From an uncultured Clostridium sp. (GTDB lineage Bacteria > Bacillota > Clostridia > TANB77 > CAG-508): a stretch of 9,514 nt of DNA. Made by a program: the position numbers and the translations under genes. The stretch is taken from positions 1 through 9,514 of the forward strand of contig CATYUF010000059.1 of the NCBI GenBank assembly GCA_958413095.1. Direction: 5' to 3'. Below are positions 1 through 5,762 of this stretch, in pieces; the stretch's first letter is position 1, and every line of letters starts with the position of its first letter. The notes below the pieces were generated by a model. It did not search any database and was not told the origin of the DNA. It saw only the letters and a program-made list of their open reading frames with translations.

Positions 1-152
1 GTATTTTCATTTGCTTCTTGGGCTTTCTTTATTACTCCATTTGAGCCAAACACTAGACTTATTGTTATTCCAGCTAATATCAAAAGTACAACAATTGTTA
101 CTACCAACGCTATTAACGTTATTCCATTTTCTAATTTTACTTTTTTAATCAT
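1..152 (-). CDS. Pilin-like protein with class III-type N-terminal signal (5' end only)
   Basis: This is the first 50 codons of a gene that runs off the left edge. After a short charged head (MIKKVKLEN) comes GITLIALVVTIVVLLILAG, the glycine plus about 20 hydrophobic residues typical of type IV prepilins and type II pseudopilins, which a prepilin peptidase (PilD-type) cleaves after the Gly before assembly in the membrane. Residue +5 of the expected mature protein is Ala, not the usual Glu, and +1 is Ile, not Phe; this GITLIALVV form is common in Clostridia and may mark non-canonical pilins or surface proteins. After the helix the chain reads SNGVIKKAQEANE, as in such proteins. The ATG has a strong GAGGAGG about 13 nt upstream (around 166-172), a slightly long spacing. 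Function past the N-terminus cannot be seen. The gene is preceded by a 200-400 nt leader with promoters and a repeat. Confidence 0.8.
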   Translation of the reverse strand, partial: MIKKVKLENGITLIALVVTIVVLLILAGITISLVFGSNGVIKKAQEANEN

Positions 153-182
153 TTTATTTCTAATTCCTCCTCTTTAGCACGC

Positions 183-220
183 AAAAATGATAGGCTACTT
201 ACTTATAGTCTATCATTTTT
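183..220 (-). terminator. Perfect-arm hairpin in the leader of the pilin-like gene; terminator or attenuator
   Basis: Arms 183-197 and 206-220 pair over 15 bp with one G-T wobble around an 8-nt loop. A run of five Ts ends the stem on either strand, so it could act in both directions, though on the minus strand there is no long U-run beyond the stem. It sits about 30 nt before the start codon at 152 and downstream of both minus-strand promoters, so transcripts for the pilin-like gene must pass it. It may be a conditional terminator or an mRNA-stabilising stem; the sequence cannot decide. Confidence 0.55.
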
Positions 221-251
221 ATATCTCTAATAAAGGCTTTTTTGCCTATTT

Positions 252-320
252 TTATTTCTCTAAAACCATCTGTGTGTGTGTGTGTGTGTGTACTCCCACA
301 AGGGTTACAGCCTTCATCAT
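252..320 (-). CDS. Possible leader peptide containing a (CA)10 repeat
   Basis: A 22-codon frame starts at ATG ATG (320-315) with AAAGGA ten nt upstream (336-331) and lies some 36 nt after the predicted start of the promoter at 363-392. It reads MMKAVTLVGV, then alternating His-Thr from the CA repeat, then QMVLEK and a TAA at 254-252. The frame is set by the repeat number: one CA unit fewer would extend it to a stop at 201-199, inside the loop of the downstream hairpin, while one more would stop it at 262-260. I know of no protein family for it. It may be a leader peptide, a decayed ORF or chance; the ribosome binding site and promoter placement are the only support. Confidence 0.35.
   Translation of the reverse strand: MMKAVTLVGVHTHTHTQMVLEK
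271..291. repeat. (TG)10 dinucleotide microsatellite
   Basis: Ten uninterrupted TG units (CA on the transcribed minus strand), plus one extra T. Perfect dinucleotide runs of this length are rare in bacteria and prone to slipped-strand length change. It is inside the transcribed leader of the pilin-like gene and inside a possible short ORF, so a change of length would shift that frame. Confidence 0.95.
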
Positions 321-362
321 AGTACTTGGTTCCTTTCTATATCTTTTTATACTTTATAAGTC

Positions 363-392
363 ATTATATATCATTCGTTATATTATAGTCAA
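363..392 (-). promoter_or_regulatory. Sigma-A type promoter P2 of the pilin-like gene leader
   Basis: On the minus strand TTGACT (392-387), 18-nt spacer and TATAAT (368-363). Predicted start is near 356, giving a leader of about 200 nt that contains the AAAGGA and ATG of the short CA-repeat ORF and then the hairpin at 183-220. Confidence 0.6.
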
Positions 393-424
393 TATTATTT
401 GTATTAGATTTTTGTATTTGTATG

Positions 425-492
425 TGTCAAGTGATAGTTGGCAACCGTCCTTTCAGTTGATTTTCTAGGTGCGTAGCCATTCCTACTTTCAG
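425..492 (-). other. GC-richer island in an AT-rich leader, unidentified
   Basis: This stretch is close to half G+C, while the DNA on both sides is roughly 80% A+T. On the minus strand it contains CTGAAAGTAGG and CTGAAAGGACGG, and GGCTAC can pair with GTTGCC about 30 nt later with one mismatch. It also holds a 17-codon frame from ATG at 480-478 (MATHLENQLKGRLPTIT) whose only Shine-Dalgarno-like bases (AGGA) touch the start codon. It lies downstream of the perfect promoter at 564-593, so it is probably transcribed. It could be a structured leader RNA, part of an IS end, or a remnant; I could not match it to a known riboswitch class. Confidence 0.3.
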
Positions 493-563
493 AAAAAAAT
501 TTTTAAATTTTTTTATTTTTTTCTTTTTTTGACATCACATACTAAAATTTTTAATACAAAATT

Positions 564-593
564 ATTATATAGTTTTTTTTAGATTTTTGTCAA
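564..593 (-). promoter_or_regulatory. Perfect-consensus sigma-A promoter P1 pointing from the IS toward the pilin-like gene
   Basis: Minus-strand TTGACA (593-588), 18-nt spacer, TATAAT (569-564): both hexamers are exact consensus, with A-rich sequence upstream of -35 that could act as an UP element. It begins 28 nt beyond the transposase stop codon and points away from the transposase gene, so it would drive the leader and pilin-like gene starting at 152. Whether it belongs to the IS end or to the host DNA depends on the unresolved IS boundary. Confidence 0.65.
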
Positions 594-620
594 GTCATTT
601 TTAGATATTTTCTACTTTTT

Positions 621-2159
621 TTAATAAAAATTATATATGTAATTTAAGTCGCTTATTGATACCATTTTTATAGCTTGTAATATTGGATTTTTAGGGCTTA
701 AAGTTACTTGCTTACAAGTATTGTTTGAGTTTATTTTTTCATTTGCTCTAAACACGTTTGTAATGCTTTCTAGGTTGTTTTCTATTTCTAGCATATATTG
801 TTCTATACTGTCATCTATTTCTATAGGTTGTTCAAATTTTTCTAATTCTATAATTCCTTTATTCTCAACTTTACTTGCACATATTTTTGCTAAACAAGTT
901 GCTCCAATTTTGCTAAAACTTAATCTTCCACTTTTAAATCTTTTGCTTAATACTGTGAATATTTGACTTTCCATTATTCCTGGATTCTTGTATTCAATTC
1001 CCTCTGGTGCTTCTGGCATTTCTATATTTCTTTCTTCTAATATGTCTTGGTATCTTGGTAAACCATCACTTAAATAACTTTCTAATCTTTCAATTTTCTT
1101 TACATATTTTTCCTCCCCTCCACATTCAAATTTTAGATATTTAAGAAAAATTGGTACTTCATCATATCTTCTTTCTGCAATTAATTTTTCTATTATTCTT
1201 CTATTTTCTTCTTCAGGTATATCTCTAATTATTTCTTGATGTATATGAAAATTATCTTTCTGTCTTATCGTATCTTTTGTTGCTAATTTATTTATCCATC
1301 TTGCTCCATCTCCATTTAGAATCCTAAGCTGAATCTTATCTACATCATACTTTTGGAATATTCTTGCGTCCCTTCGTTGTTTCATCTCTTTTGAACTCAT
1401 AAAGCCTACAATATACATTTTTTCTACTAATGTATGTCTTGGATCATCTTTTTTCCAACCTTCATAAGCAACGTGTAATTTCAATTCTGATTTTACACTA
1501 CTTTGCTCTTTATACTCTTTTCCTTGTTTTTCACATATTCTTTTATTTTTTGCTTTTTGTTCTTCTCTGTCTTTTCCCTGAAGATTAATCCACAATCCAT
1601 CTGCTTCTTCAAACAAGACTGGTATTTCTTTTATTCCTGGTATTAATTTATCTTTGATATCTAACTTTATTTCTTCTTGTTCTTTTTCAATTATTTTCAT
1701 ACCTTCTTGAATTACTACATCTCTTACTGCTTCGTGGCTTATTGATATATTAATACTTTCCATCAATTGTGATGAAGCGTCCCTGTACGAATTTGTTTCA
1801 ACTGCTGTACTTAATATTTTTTCTACTAAGTTTGCTGATATTTTACCTATTGCTGTTATACTTACTAATTCATCTAAAAGAAAAATATATTTTTTACATT
1901 CTCTTTTTGTATTTTCATTTTCTGTATATTCATAAACTGCTCTTTTATATGTTACAACTCCTAATACTGTTTTAATTGAATTAATCTTGTAACCTTTGTG
2001 TCTAAATATTTTTTTGTCCCTGTTTTCTTTAATCTTATTATCATAACTTTCAAGCAATGTCTTTAATATGCAACAACCTAAGTCGCACACGAATTTGAAG
2101 ATTTTTTTCTCCAAATCATTGAAATTTACTTCATTATTTGCTACAATGTTATCAAACAT
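621..2159 (-). CDS. ISLre2-family transposase (UPF0236)
   Basis: This 512-residue protein has the layout of ISLre2-family DDE transposases: a helical N-terminal DNA-binding half, then a catalytic core. The likely catalytic acidic residues are D187 in EEADGLWINLQGK, D284 in NGDGARWI and E397 in NPGIMESQ; GDGARWI and the region around the last Glu are family hallmarks, the triad assignment is inferred from family pattern. A highly charged stretch (about 195-225) separates the first motif from the next beta strand. Length is normal or slightly long for the family and the frame is intact, so the element may be active. ATG at 2159 follows AAGGGGG with 8-nt spacing. Neighbours are tex upstream and a pilin-like gene downstream, which are unrelated, as expected for an insertion. 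Terminal repeats were not firmly found. Confidence 0.9.
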   Translation of the reverse strand: MFDNIVANNEVNFNDLEKKIFKFVCDLGCCILKTLLESYDNKIKENRDKKIFRHKGYKINSIKTVLGVVTYKRAVYEYTENENTKRECKKYIFLLDELVSITAIGKISANLVEKILSTAVETNSYRDASSQLMESINISISHEAVRDVVIQEGMKIIEKEQEEIKLDIKDKLIPGIKEIPVLFEEADGLWINLQGKDREEQKAKNKRICEKQGKEYKEQSSVKSELKLHVAYEGWKKDDPRHTLVEKMYIVGFMSSKEMKQRRDARIFQKYDVDKIQLRILNGDGARWINKLATKDTIRQKDNFHIHQEIIRDIPEEENRRIIEKLIAERRYDEVPIFLKYLKFECGGEEKYVKKIERLESYLSDGLPRYQDILEERNIEMPEAPEGIEYKNPGIMESQIFTVLSKRFKSGRLSFSKIGATCLAKICASKVENKGIIELEKFEQPIEIDDSIEQYMLEIENNLESITNVFRANEKINSNNTCKQVTLSPKNPILQAIKMVSISDLNYIYNFY

Positions 2160-2169
2160 AAATGATTCC

Positions 2170-2206
2170 CCCTTAAAAATGTTACTCGCAAATCAACATT
2201 TAAGGG
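2170..2206 (-). promoter_or_regulatory. Hairpin sequestering the transposase ribosome binding site
   Basis: Arms 2170-2183 and 2195-2206 pair over 12 bp (CCCTTAAATGTT with AACATTTTTAAGGG, two unpaired Ts) around an 11-nt loop. The 3' arm of the transcript contains most of the AAGGGGG Shine-Dalgarno of the transposase. Long transcripts entering from tex would fold this way and block translation, a control known in several IS families. Confidence 0.6.
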
Positions 2207-2212
2207 AAATTA

Positions 2213-2244
2213 TTTATGTTTTTCTTATGCTTAAAAAACATAAA
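2213..2244 (-). terminator. AT-only 11-bp hairpin upstream of the transposase
   Basis: TTTATGTTTTT at 2213-2223 pairs perfectly with AAAAACATAAA at 2234-2244 around a 10-nt loop. It is the first stem met by transcripts leaving tex and stands just before the hairpin at 2170-2206. With no G-C core beyond one pair it is a weak terminator at best; it may help shield the transposase from read-through. Confidence 0.35.
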
Positions 2245-2268
2245 ATCGAATTTTCTATACTTTGCCAA
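2240..2268 (-). promoter_or_regulatory. Weak candidate transposase promoter
   Basis: Minus-strand TTGGCA (2268-2263), 17-nt spacer, TTTTAT (2245-2240). Five of six and four of six matches to consensus. The -10 overlaps the foot of the AT-only hairpin and the -35 lies in the candidate terminal repeat. A transcript from here would start near 2233 and still include the ribosome-binding-site hairpin. Confidence 0.3.
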
Positions 2269-2324
2269 CTAAAATTTTACACTAACTTTGTATTTTCACT
2301 TATTTTTTTGAAATTTGGCTATAT

Positions 2325-4571
2325 CTAATTTCCTACTTCTTTCATACTAAGTTGTACTTTTTGTCTCTCTAAGTCTATTCCTATAACTTTTACTTTTACA
2401 ATGTCTCCTACAGACACTACATCTGATGGATTTTTTACAAAATTATTGCTTAGTTGTGATATATGCACTAATCCATCATGTTTTACACCAATATCTACAA
2501 ATGCACCAAAATCTGTTACATTTCTAACTGTTCCTGTTAATACCATTCCTTCTTTTAAGTCTTCAAATTTTAATACATCTGCTCTTAAAATTGGTTTTGG
2601 CATTTCTTCTCTTGGGTCTCTTCCTGGTTTTGATAGTTCTTGCACTATATCTTGTAAAGTCATCTCTCCTACCTCTAGCTCTTTTGCTACATTTTTTACA
2701 TTTATCTCAGCTAGTTTTGTTCTTATTTCTTTAAGTCTATCTTTATCAATTAAATCTTCCTTTTTATAACCTATTTTGTCTAATAGTTTTTCTGCAACTT
2801 CATAGCTTTCAGGATGTACCGCCGTTATTTCTAATGGATTTTTACCATCAAATATACGTATAAATCCTGCACATTGCTCATATGCTGATTTTCCTAATTT
2901 AGGTACTTTTAATAATTCTTTTCTTTCTTTTAGTTTTCCATTTTCGTCTCTATATTTTACAATATTTCCAGCAATTGTTTTGTTTATTCCAGAAACATAT
3001 GATAAAAGTGATGGTGTAGCTGTGTTTACATCTACTCCAACTTTGTTAACTGCATCTTCTACTACACCCGTTAAACTTTCTGATAATTGTTTTTGGTCTA
3101 CATCGTGCTGATATTGTCCAACGCCTATTGCCTTTGGATCTATTTTTACAAGTTCTGCTAAAGGATCTTGTAAACGTCTTGCTATAGAAATTGCACCTCT
3201 TAAAGATACGTTTAAATCTGGATACTCTTCTGTTGCAAGTTTTGAAGCTGAATAAACAGATGCTCCTGCTTCACTCACAATTGCGTAATAAACATCTACT
3301 CCGTATTCTCCTTTTATCTTTTTTATAACATCTGAAACAAACATTTCAGATTCACGTGATGCTGTTCCGTTTCCTATCGCAATCATATTTATATTATCTT
3401 TTTTTATAAGTCTTATTAATTCTTTTGTAGCACCTTCAATATCATTTTGTGGTTCTGTTGGGTATACTACACCTGTATCCAACACTTTTCCTGTTTCATC
3501 TATAACTGCTAATTTACATCCTGTTCTATATGCAGGGTCAAATCCTAATACAGTCAATCCTTTAAGTGGTGCACCAAGTAATAATTGTTTAGCATTTTTA
3601 CCAAATACTTTTATAGCTTGCTCTTCTGCTTTTTCTGTTAAATCTGCACGAATTTCCCTATCTATAGAAGGTTCTATTAATCGTTTCCAACTATCTAATA
3701 TAGTGTTTTCTAAATGTTCTGTAAATTGAGTTTTGCCTTTTATAATATCTAATTGTATAAATTCTAATATTTTATCTTCTGGTTTGTCTATTTTTACTTT
3801 TAAAAACTTCTCTTTCTCTCCTCTATTAATAGCTAAAATTCTGTGACTTGGTAATCTATTTACTTTTTCATTAAAGTCATAATACATTTCATATGCAGAC
3901 TTTTCGTCTTCATCTGATGCTTTTGTATTTATTATTCCTTCTCTATAACAAATTCTTTTAATTTCTTTTCTATATTTAGCATTATCCGAAATATCCTCTG
4001 CAATAATATCTAAAGCACCTTGAATTGCATCTTCTACAGTTGATACAACCTTATCTTTATTTTTCTTATCTTCTTCTGATAATTTTTCTATGTTTATATA
4101 TTCTTTTGCAATTTCTTCTAGTGGTCTTGTCTCTTTTTGTTCAATAATAATTTTAGCCAAAGGCTCTAATCCTTTTGCTTTTGCAACTGTTGCCCTTGTT
4201 TTCTTTTTAGGTTTATATGGTCTATAGATATCTTCTACTTCTGCTAATGTTTTTGAATTTTCTATAGAATTAGATAATTCTTCTGTTAATTTTCCTTGTT
4301 CTTCTATAGATTTTTTAACCTCTTCTTTTCTTGACTCTAAGTTTCTTAAATATGTAAGTCTTTCTCCTAAATCTCTTAATGTTTCGTCTGATAGCCCTCC
4401 TGTTACTTCTTTTCTATAACGTGCAATAAATGGTATTGTATTTCCTCCATCTATTAACTCTATTGTTTTCTCAACTTGTATAGATCTTACATTTAATTCT
4501 TCAGCAATTGCATTTGCTATTCTTTTCTGTTTTAAAATTTCTTTCTCTTCTTTATTTGTAATTTCTTCCAT
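2325..4571 (-). CDS. tex: Tex family transcription accessory / RNA-binding protein
   Basis: A 748-residue cytoplasmic nucleic-acid-binding protein of normal length for Tex. Visible in order: the N-terminal helical Tex domain with NTIPFIARYRKEVTGGL (about 44-60), an RNase H-like YqgF fold beginning VLGFDPAYRTGCKLAVID (from about 341), a helix-hairpin-helix region (about 510-575, VGVDVNTATPSLLSYVSGIN), and a C-terminal S1 domain (about 673-744) with GTVRNVTDFGAFVDIGV and GLVHISQLS. Tex affects transcription and RNA metabolism in many bacteria, but its precise role is not settled. An in-frame TAA lies just before ATG 4571, so this is the first possible start; there is no normally spaced ribosome binding site, only GAAAGGAAA about 30 nt upstream, separated by an 8-bp hairpin. 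It is monocistronic, with its own promoter at 4630-4657 and the zinc-ribbon operon's terminator before it. The stop is TAG. Confidence 0.95.
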   Translation of the reverse strand: MEEITNKEEKEILKQKRIANAIAEELNVRSIQVEKTIELIDGGNTIPFIARYRKEVTGGLSDETLRDLGERLTYLRNLESRKEEVKKSIEEQGKLTEELSNSIENSKTLAEVEDIYRPYKPKKKTRATVAKAKGLEPLAKIIIEQKETRPLEEIAKEYINIEKLSEEDKKNKDKVVSTVEDAIQGALDIIAEDISDNAKYRKEIKRICYREGIINTKASDEDEKSAYEMYYDFNEKVNRLPSHRILAINRGEKEKFLKVKIDKPEDKILEFIQLDIIKGKTQFTEHLENTILDSWKRLIEPSIDREIRADLTEKAEEQAIKVFGKNAKQLLLGAPLKGLTVLGFDPAYRTGCKLAVIDETGKVLDTGVVYPTEPQNDIEGATKELIRLIKKDNINMIAIGNGTASRESEMFVSDVIKKIKGEYGVDVYYAIVSEAGASVYSASKLATEEYPDLNVSLRGAISIARRLQDPLAELVKIDPKAIGVGQYQHDVDQKQLSESLTGVVEDAVNKVGVDVNTATPSLLSYVSGINKTIAGNIVKYRDENGKLKERKELLKVPKLGKSAYEQCAGFIRIFDGKNPLEITAVHPESYEVAEKLLDKIGYKKEDLIDKDRLKEIRTKLAEINVKNVAKELEVGEMTLQDIVQELSKPGRDPREEMPKPILRADVLKFEDLKEGMVLTGTVRNVTDFGAFVDIGVKHDGLVHISQLSNNFVKNPSDVVSVGDIVKVKVIGIDLERQKVQLSMKEVGN

Positions 4572-4583
4572 ATTTTAACCAAT

Positions 4584-4611
4584 TATCATAATATTTATGA
4601 TATTTCCTTTC
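4584..4611 (-). promoter_or_regulatory. Shine-Dalgarno followed by a hairpin in the tex leader
   Basis: GAAAGGAAA (4611-4603 on the minus strand) is followed at once by an 8-bp perfect hairpin (TATCATAA/TTATGATA, 3-nt loop, 4602-4584), then 12 nt to the tex ATG. Folding would bring the far Shine-Dalgarno closer to the start codon. No better ribosome binding site exists nearer the ATG. Confidence 0.4.
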
Positions 4612-4629
4612 TTTTTTGTTACACAGGTT

Positions 4630-4657
4630 ATTATATCATGAATATTGTATTTTTCAA
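4630..4657 (-). promoter_or_regulatory. Sigma-A type promoter of tex
   Basis: Minus-strand TTGAAA (4657-4652), 16-nt spacer, exact TATAAT (4635-4630). The predicted start near 4623 gives a leader of about 50 nt holding the Shine-Dalgarno and hairpin described at 4584-4611. Confidence 0.6.
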
Positions 4658-4761
4658 GGAAAGTAGTTATTTTTTTATATTGATTATTATATAGTAACTA
4701 TATTTGTATTGATATCATACTCTATATCTATTTTCACTGTTTAAATAATTACTTTATTATA

Positions 4762-4801
4762 AAAACCTAAAATGAAATTCTATTAATTCATTTTAGGTTT
4801 T
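4762..4801 (-). terminator. Terminator of the ABC-F / GNAT / zinc-ribbon operon
   Basis: AAAACCTAAAATGAA (4762-4776) and TTCATTTTAGGTTTT (4787-4801) form a perfect 15-bp stem with a 10-nt loop, 20 nt after the zinc-ribbon gene's stop codon. On the minus strand the stem ends in a run of five Ts. It is AT-rich but long; the T-run at the other end means it may also act on the plus strand. Confidence 0.75.
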
Positions 4802-4820
4802 ATATATTTTCCTATTATTT

Positions 4821-5189
4821 TTATAAATTTTCTATACTCACTATTTTAGGCTTAGAAGTAACTAGTCCGACTCCCAATTTTATATTAACCCTTATATTGG
4901 GATTTTCCTTTGTTAAAGTTACAGTATTTTGCCCATTACCGCACCAATAACCAAATTCTACTTGATGTACTCCAATTGGAACAGTTACTTTTACCTCTTG
5001 ATTTGTTCCTAAACTAGCAACCATTTGTCCATCTAAAAAAATTTTTATTTGAGCTATGGATCCATAAAGTTGACCTAATCTTTTAAACACTATACTTCCC
5101 ATTTCTGGGTCATTATTCACTTTATAACCACACTTTGTGCAAAACTTTGCGTCATCCGGAAGTTTTTCTCCACATTTATTACAAAACAT
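4821..5189 (-). CDS. Small zinc-ribbon protein with a C-terminal beta-rich domain
   Basis: A 122-residue protein. Residues 1-24 are a double-CxxC zinc ribbon (Cys3, Cys6, Cys17, Cys20, in MFCNKCGEKL...KFCTKCGYKV) of the kind found at the N-terminus of many Firmicute proteins. Residues about 31-116 alternate hydrophobic and polar positions as in a beta-sandwich (IKIFLDGQMVASLG, VKVTVPIGVHQVEFGY), resembling small surface- or PEGA-like domains in which a short ligand-like motif is displayed; I do not recognise the exact family. There is no signal peptide or membrane helix, so it is probably cytoplasmic. The ATG follows AAGGA at about 9 nt and lies only 12 bp after the GNAT gene, so it is the last gene of that operon, followed by a strong terminator. 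The function is unknown. Confidence 0.85.
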   Translation of the reverse strand: MFCNKCGEKLPDDAKFCTKCGYKVNNDPEMGSIVFKRLGQLYGSIAQIKIFLDGQMVASLGTNQEVKVTVPIGVHQVEFGYWCGNGQNTVTLTKENPNIRVNIKLGVGLVTSKPKIVSIENL

Positions 5190-5201
5190 ATTACATTTTC
5201 C

Positions 5202-5762
5202 TTATTTTAATTTTATTACTAAACTTTTTTCGTTTGATAGTATCTCTTTATATAATTCCTTTATTATTTCAATTAATTTTCCATCTTCAATTTTGTTTTC
5301 TAAGTTACTGTATGCAAAAATTAAATATTTTACTCCGGATAATTCATAGTCTAAATTAGGGTATGATGTAAATCCACATTTTTTATAAAATTTCTGTCTT
5401 CTTTTTATTATCTCTAAAGCCTTTTTATTTTCCGCTTGTTCTTCTGCTTCTGCTTCTAATATTACTGATTGTTTATCTTTAAAAAAAAATTTCATTTCAT
5501 TTAATGATTTTGTTCCTATGCCTTGTCCTCTATATTCTTTTAAAACTGCTAAATGTGAAATTAATACATTATCTCCCTTTTCTATACAAATTATATATGC
5601 TTTCATTTTGTTTTCTTCTTCATATGAATATGGTATAAATTCTTCACTTTCTAGCAACTTTACATAATGATTATAGTTTGGTCTTTCATCATTTGGAAAA
5701 TCTTCATCTATATAATCTCGATATAGTTTTTTAGCTTCTTCTATATCTAATTTTCTTATCAT
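5202..5762 (-). CDS. GNAT family N-acetyltransferase
   Basis: A 186-residue protein with the acetyl-CoA-binding motif A of the GNAT fold: LAVLKEYRGQGIG (71-83, with RGQGIG as the R/Q-x-x-G-x-G/A pyrophosphate loop), followed by a helix and, at 121-131, RRQKFYKKCGF, the usual motif B ending of GNAT enzymes. It should transfer acetyl from acetyl-CoA to an amine on a small molecule or protein; the substrate cannot be read from the sequence. The last 35 residues form a charged helical extension. Its ATG overlaps the stop of the ABC-F gene (ATGA, 4 bp), and its ribosome binding site GGAGGAGA is inside the ABC-F end, implying translational coupling. A role in modifying the ribosome or an antibiotic would suit the neighbour but is a guess. 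Confidence 0.9.
   Translation of the reverse strand: MIRKLDIEEAKKLYRDYIDEDFPNDERPNYNHYVKLLESEEFIPYSYEEENKMKAYIICIEKGDNVLISHLAVLKEYRGQGIGTKSLNEMKFFFKDKQSVILEAEAEEQAENKKALEIIKRRQKFYKKCGFTSYPNLDYELSGVKYLIFAYSNLENKIEDGKLIEIIKELYKEILSNEKSLVIKLK

Larger units (their letters stand above)
435..2271 (-). mobile_element. Candidate extent of the ISLre2-family insertion sequence (ends tentative)
   Basis: The only inverted match I found flanking the transposase and containing G/C bases is TAGTTGGCAA: plus strand 435-444 and minus strand 2271-2262, a perfect 10-bp pair. The upstream copy contains the possible -35 box of the transposase, a common arrangement in IS ends, and the implied 1.84 kb size is in the range of the family. 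Against it, the match is short, does not extend, and no 8-9 bp target duplication was seen outside. The ends should be treated as provisional; the transposase itself is secure. Confidence 0.3.

Noticed and set aside
187..468. Plus-strand 93-codon frame through the TG repeat (VCVCVC...)
   Set aside because: No ribosome binding site, composed of the microsatellite and AT-rich leader, and antisense to two good minus-strand promoters.
425..492. c-di-GMP or other known riboswitch in the pilin-like gene leader
   Set aside because: Tempting since such switches precede pilin genes, and ACGCAC and GAAAG are present, but the conserved GGCAAACC and GGGACGCAAAGC blocks of c-di-GMP-I and the class II core are missing.
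537..2287. ACTAAAATTTT near 540 and again near 2269 as IS terminal repeats
   Set aside because: They are in direct, not inverted, orientation and consist of AT-rich palindromic sequence likely to recur by chance.
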